Source: Syngnathus acus (lineage: Eukaryota > Chordata > Actinopteri > Syngnathiformes > Syngnathidae). Taken from it: a DNA stretch of 64,000 nt. The stretch spans positions 9,542,501 to 9,606,500 of the forward strand of contig NC_051094.1 in assembly GCF_901709675.1 (NCBI RefSeq). Reading direction: 5' to 3'. The notes below the pieces were generated by a model. It had not been told where the DNA came from. It was given only the letters and a program-made list of their open reading frames with translations, and searched no databases. The translations under genes and the position numbers were made by a program. This document shows positions 60,771 through 64,000 of the stretch, piece by piece; position 1 is the stretch's first letter; each line of letters begins with the position of its first letter.

Positions 60771-63700
60771 GTAAGTCATTCTCACTCACCCAGTTATGCC
60801 TAACGGACATGCACACACATGTCAGAAGTTTGAAGTCTGTATTGTGTCCTCCTCGACTGACATGTGACTACTGCAACTGGCAACTGGTTCTTGTTGTTGG
60901 TTAAGCACATTTGGATCACTACTTTTGTAGACAAGTGCACATGCGCTCAGTGTAAAAGAAAAACAATACAATGCGGGGGCAAGTCTAGTTTACCGTGTTT
61001 TCTGGGTGGGCGTTCCGTCAGACCTTGTTTTTTTTTTATGGTGCAAGCAGTCAGATTCTGCTCTTCAGTGATATGTGTGATGGATATCATCGTATTTCAT
61101 TCATAAATATGAGATCAGCATGCATCCAACCCTCTCACAATCACTAGAAATTATTATCTGAAATATATTTTAAAAGGCACTCTAGCTGCGGCACAATGCG
61201 TAATCGGGGTAGAAGGGGGTCTCCAAGTTCCCACGCACCTCTTTGCTGAAATAAATGGGAATGAGGGGAGGTGCCTCCCTTTGACGACAAATGAATTGAT
61301 TGTCTTCCTTCCCACAACGGCGCAAACGCCCCTTTCTACCTGTGCCCATGCACCAAAATACCAAAAACATTCAGTTTGTTTGACTCATTGTTACTCATTT
61401 CTGATATCAAGTCTGTACATGGCCCAGTCAGACTTACTGTCTGAATATTATGGAGCTAGTAAAGTGAAGTCAATTTTATATTTAGATATCATATAGTCAA
61501 AAACAGTTCAGTCTTATTGCAATGCCTACCAAAACAAATGGACTTAAGTTTTTGTGACGCATTCCACAATTTGGGGCAACTACCGTAATTTTCGGACCAT
61601 AAGTCGCGGTTTTTTTCATAGTTTGGGTGGGGGGGGCGACTTATACTCAGGAGCGACTTATATACATATATATGTTTTTTTTCACTTTTTTGGGCATTTT
61701 ATGGCTGGTGCGACTTATACTCCGGTGCGACTTATAGTCCGAAAATTACGGTAACTGTACAGCTATACCTTTTAATTTTTAGTCTCGTGCAAAGGGTAGT
61801 AACACCCCCCCCAAAAAATAAATAATAGTTGTACCTCCTGTTTAGCAGCAGACAAAACACATTTTAAGTTTACTCCTTGTCAAGAGCTCAGAAGAAAATG
61901 ACCATATGTAGAATTTCATTTGTAGAAATGCTGAGTCCGGTATCAGTGTACCTGTACCTAATGTCGTGTCCAGTCAAGTTTTTCTCCCACACCCGTGTTG
62001 CAAAAGAAACGGAAAAGGAGCGTATCCAAGCACGTTAAGGTAGCACGTCAGTGTTTTTTGTGTTAGGGTTGTGTGAGAGGCGCATTGCATTCCTTCTAAC
62101 CTGAAGAGTTAAACTCACGCAAGAGAGATCTGGTCAAAGTTCATCTGAATGACATTTCTTGTCATTAGAGTGTCATGGCAGCTTTTTATCATCTCTGCCA
62201 TATTCTGTGCCACTCGCAAATCAGTTTGTGCGTTTTTTTGGTCCAACTATTTCCCCCTAGCCAACATATACAGTATTTGTTTGCTTTGATGACATTTTCC
62301 TTCCTGTCATTGTGGTGAAACTTATTGACCTCTTGCCAGGGCACGCACATGAGATAGGCAAAGATCTCGTCAGAGGCGAAGCGAATGAGCGGGGCAGACT
62401 GAGCAGCAGCGCACACGCTCGAGGGTGAAGTTAATGTTTGCACGTTGATGAGCTGAACAATGTGGCTCTTTGACACTAAAAAAGATGACAGAGCAGAGAA
62501 GAGCGTTTGAGGGAAGAAGTAGGGGGCTCGGCCGGCAGTCACGCTGGTCGGACAGCAGAGCAGAGCAGAGCGCTCCTGACGTGGCCTCTATGGATAGACT
62601 TTGTAAGCTTGCGGAGGAGGATGTGTCCAGACTGGGTACACACTCATATGATTTAGGATTATACAATGAGACTAATTTTAGGACAAATGTTCCCTGTCTT
62701 TCTTATTTTCAAGCAGAGACTTTTTGGAGGATGTTGTTTTGCCTCATTGCTTTCACAGACGCACATATTCATTTGTTTTAATTATATTCTCATTTTTGTT
62801 TACCTACTTGAGGCTATTTGGTTAGTCAAATGTAAAGACTAATGGAAGTTGGGTGTGGACAAAAATAACCGGTCCTAACTTAAGGGCTTACACACTCGGA
62901 GTGAGACAGTAAAGTGCAGGTCATCTGTGTTATGATCCCTACTTTGGTAATTACTTGCAAAATTGTCACTTTATTTTACTTGGCAGCACTGAATAATGTG
63001 ACTTTTTAACCGTTTACCACAATTGTTTCGAATTATAAACTATTCAAAAGCATTCTCAAAAGACACTGACTATTTCACTTGACTGTTGTGTGTTCCAAAA
63101 GCTATAAAATGATATCAGTTGACGTTTGGTCGTATTGCTTGAGTTTATTGCTAACTAATGGCCTGGCACACAAATCATGATATTTTCAGATTTTTTTTGT
63201 AGCCTTCTGTCTGAGCAACGTTCTTGTCAATTGTTGTGAAAACATTCTTAAAGTGTGTTTGAAATACAAACCAAACATTTCTTCTTTTGATGGGCTCACA
63301 AATTTATCCTCCAGATTATTCTGGGGCTTTTTTGTGTGTTTCTATTAAAAGTCACAGCCTGACTGGAGATTAGTCTTCCCTAATTAACTGGAAACCTCAT
63401 TGTGTTTAGTCACGAACGTCAGAGAAGGGAAAATCGCAGGGTTTAATTTTATTGGTCCACAGGTGTTGTAGCAGACTTGTGCTCTTCGGCATGCAGCGTT
63501 TCCGCATCATGCAGTATAGCTCGCAGTTGACTCCTTCCTTAATGACTTCCTTTTGTTTCCCTTTTGTCATTGATTTCTAATAATGCAGCATTGCTTGACC
63601 GACTCGCAAAGCAGCTCTCTATTAATATCTGCAATCGCTACCATTGGGTTATTGATTCCCAGAGAGAGAAACCAAAACAATTGGATCACAATTAAAGTAA

Positions 63701-64000
63701 ATAAGTATGCAGTATCCTATTTTCCATAATAATAACAGCTCCAGCTACTTAAATGTCCTGAAAGCAAACAGCATGGTGTCATGTTTGCAAAGCGAGGCCA
63801 TGTCCGGTTTACTTTCCTGGTCCTTGCTACTCGCCCATTTCCAGCATTGTTGTCCTGCGGTGCTACGCCGACGCCTTTGCCCTTACTCATCTCACCCTGA
63901 GACCGCTTCACCCTTAAAGTTAAGGAAGTAACCAAGCACTCATTTCCGTCATCAAAACTTGAGTCAGTGGCATGTGCGTCAATAGTTCTGCAAAGGCAAT
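60771..64000. other. GAS2L1 intron 1 (continues beyond window)
   Basis: No exon of the GAS2 domain is recognisable. It contains the MITE at 61581-61753. A short frame starting at 62590 (MDRLCKLAEEDVSRLG, donor GTACAC) lies in a GC-richer patch but ends in phase 1, so it cannot join the phase-0 GAS2L1 exon 2. Confidence 0.65.
61581..61753. mobile_element. intact MITE with 27-bp terminal inverted repeats, family B
   Basis: Begins TACCGTAATTTTCGGACCAT and ends with the complement (GTCCGAAAATTACGGTA). The two termini match at about 26 of 27 positions. The 173-bp body contains repeated GCGACTTATA motifs and has no coding capacity. The same element is widespread in many teleost genomes as I recall it. 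A clear target-site duplication was not found. Confidence 0.85.

Noticed and set aside
62590-62635. Possible alternative first exon (MDRLCKLAEEDVSRLG) in GAS2L1 intron 1
   Set aside because: It ends in phase 1 whereas GAS2L1 exon 2 must begin in phase 0, and the product matches no known protein.
1-64000. CRISPR array, phage or bacterial defence-type system
   Set aside because: No regularly spaced repeats or prokaryotic genes; all supported genes are vertebrate and intron-containing.

Overview
The window is nuclear DNA from a ray-finned fish. Genes have many small exons with GT..AG introns, there are long AT-rich introns, numerous microsatellites, a degraded L2/Rex-type LINE, and short MITE-like inverted-repeat elements of a kind common in teleosts. 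The protein matches are clearly vertebrate. I cannot name the species; a percomorph-like teleost is my guess from the repeats. Gene assignments come from reading translations and comparing them with remembered human family members. No database search was run.

Layout. (1) 1-5900, plus strand: the last 19 coding exons (1117 codons plus stop) of the inner-arm axonemal dynein heavy chain DNAH10; its 5' part lies outside the window. (2) 5901-8019: intergenic DNA ending in a TATA-containing promoter. (3) 8020-46441, plus: EMID1, a secreted EMI-domain collagen-like protein, in 15 exons spread by a 5.5 kb intron 1 and a 23 kb intron 3. Its penultimate coiled-coil exon exists as two tandem versions that cannot both be spliced in without a frameshift. 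(4) 47597-49230, minus: RHBDD3, a rhomboid-fold pseudoprotease with a C-terminal UBA domain, convergent with EMID1. (5) 50309-57199, plus: EWSR1, a FET-family RNA-binding protein, head-to-head with RHBDD3. (6) 60069-64000 and beyond, plus: the first coding exon of GAS2L1, containing the CH domain; the GAS2-domain exons lie beyond the window.

The order EMID1 - RHBDD3 (reverse) - EWSR1 - GAS2L1 matches human 22q12.2. DNAH10, which lies on 12q24 in human, adjoins this block here. The exon sets of the complete genes each sum to an exact multiple of three, which supports the models. The genes are not one pathway: ciliary motility (DNAH10), extracellular matrix (EMID1), ubiquitin/membrane signalling (RHBDD3), RNA processing and transcription (EWSR1), and actin-microtubule crosslinking (GAS2L1).

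Most interesting for follow-up: the mutually exclusive EMID1 exon pair (44966-45050 / 45231-45321); an unassigned coding-looking terminal exon on the minus strand inside EMID1 intron 1 (8834-9222); a perfect 20-bp hairpin at 35197-35243; overlapping EMID1/RHBDD3 3' ends; and the disproportionately long EWSR1 intron 7. I saw nothing resembling a prokaryotic-type system, CRISPR array, rRNA or tRNA gene.
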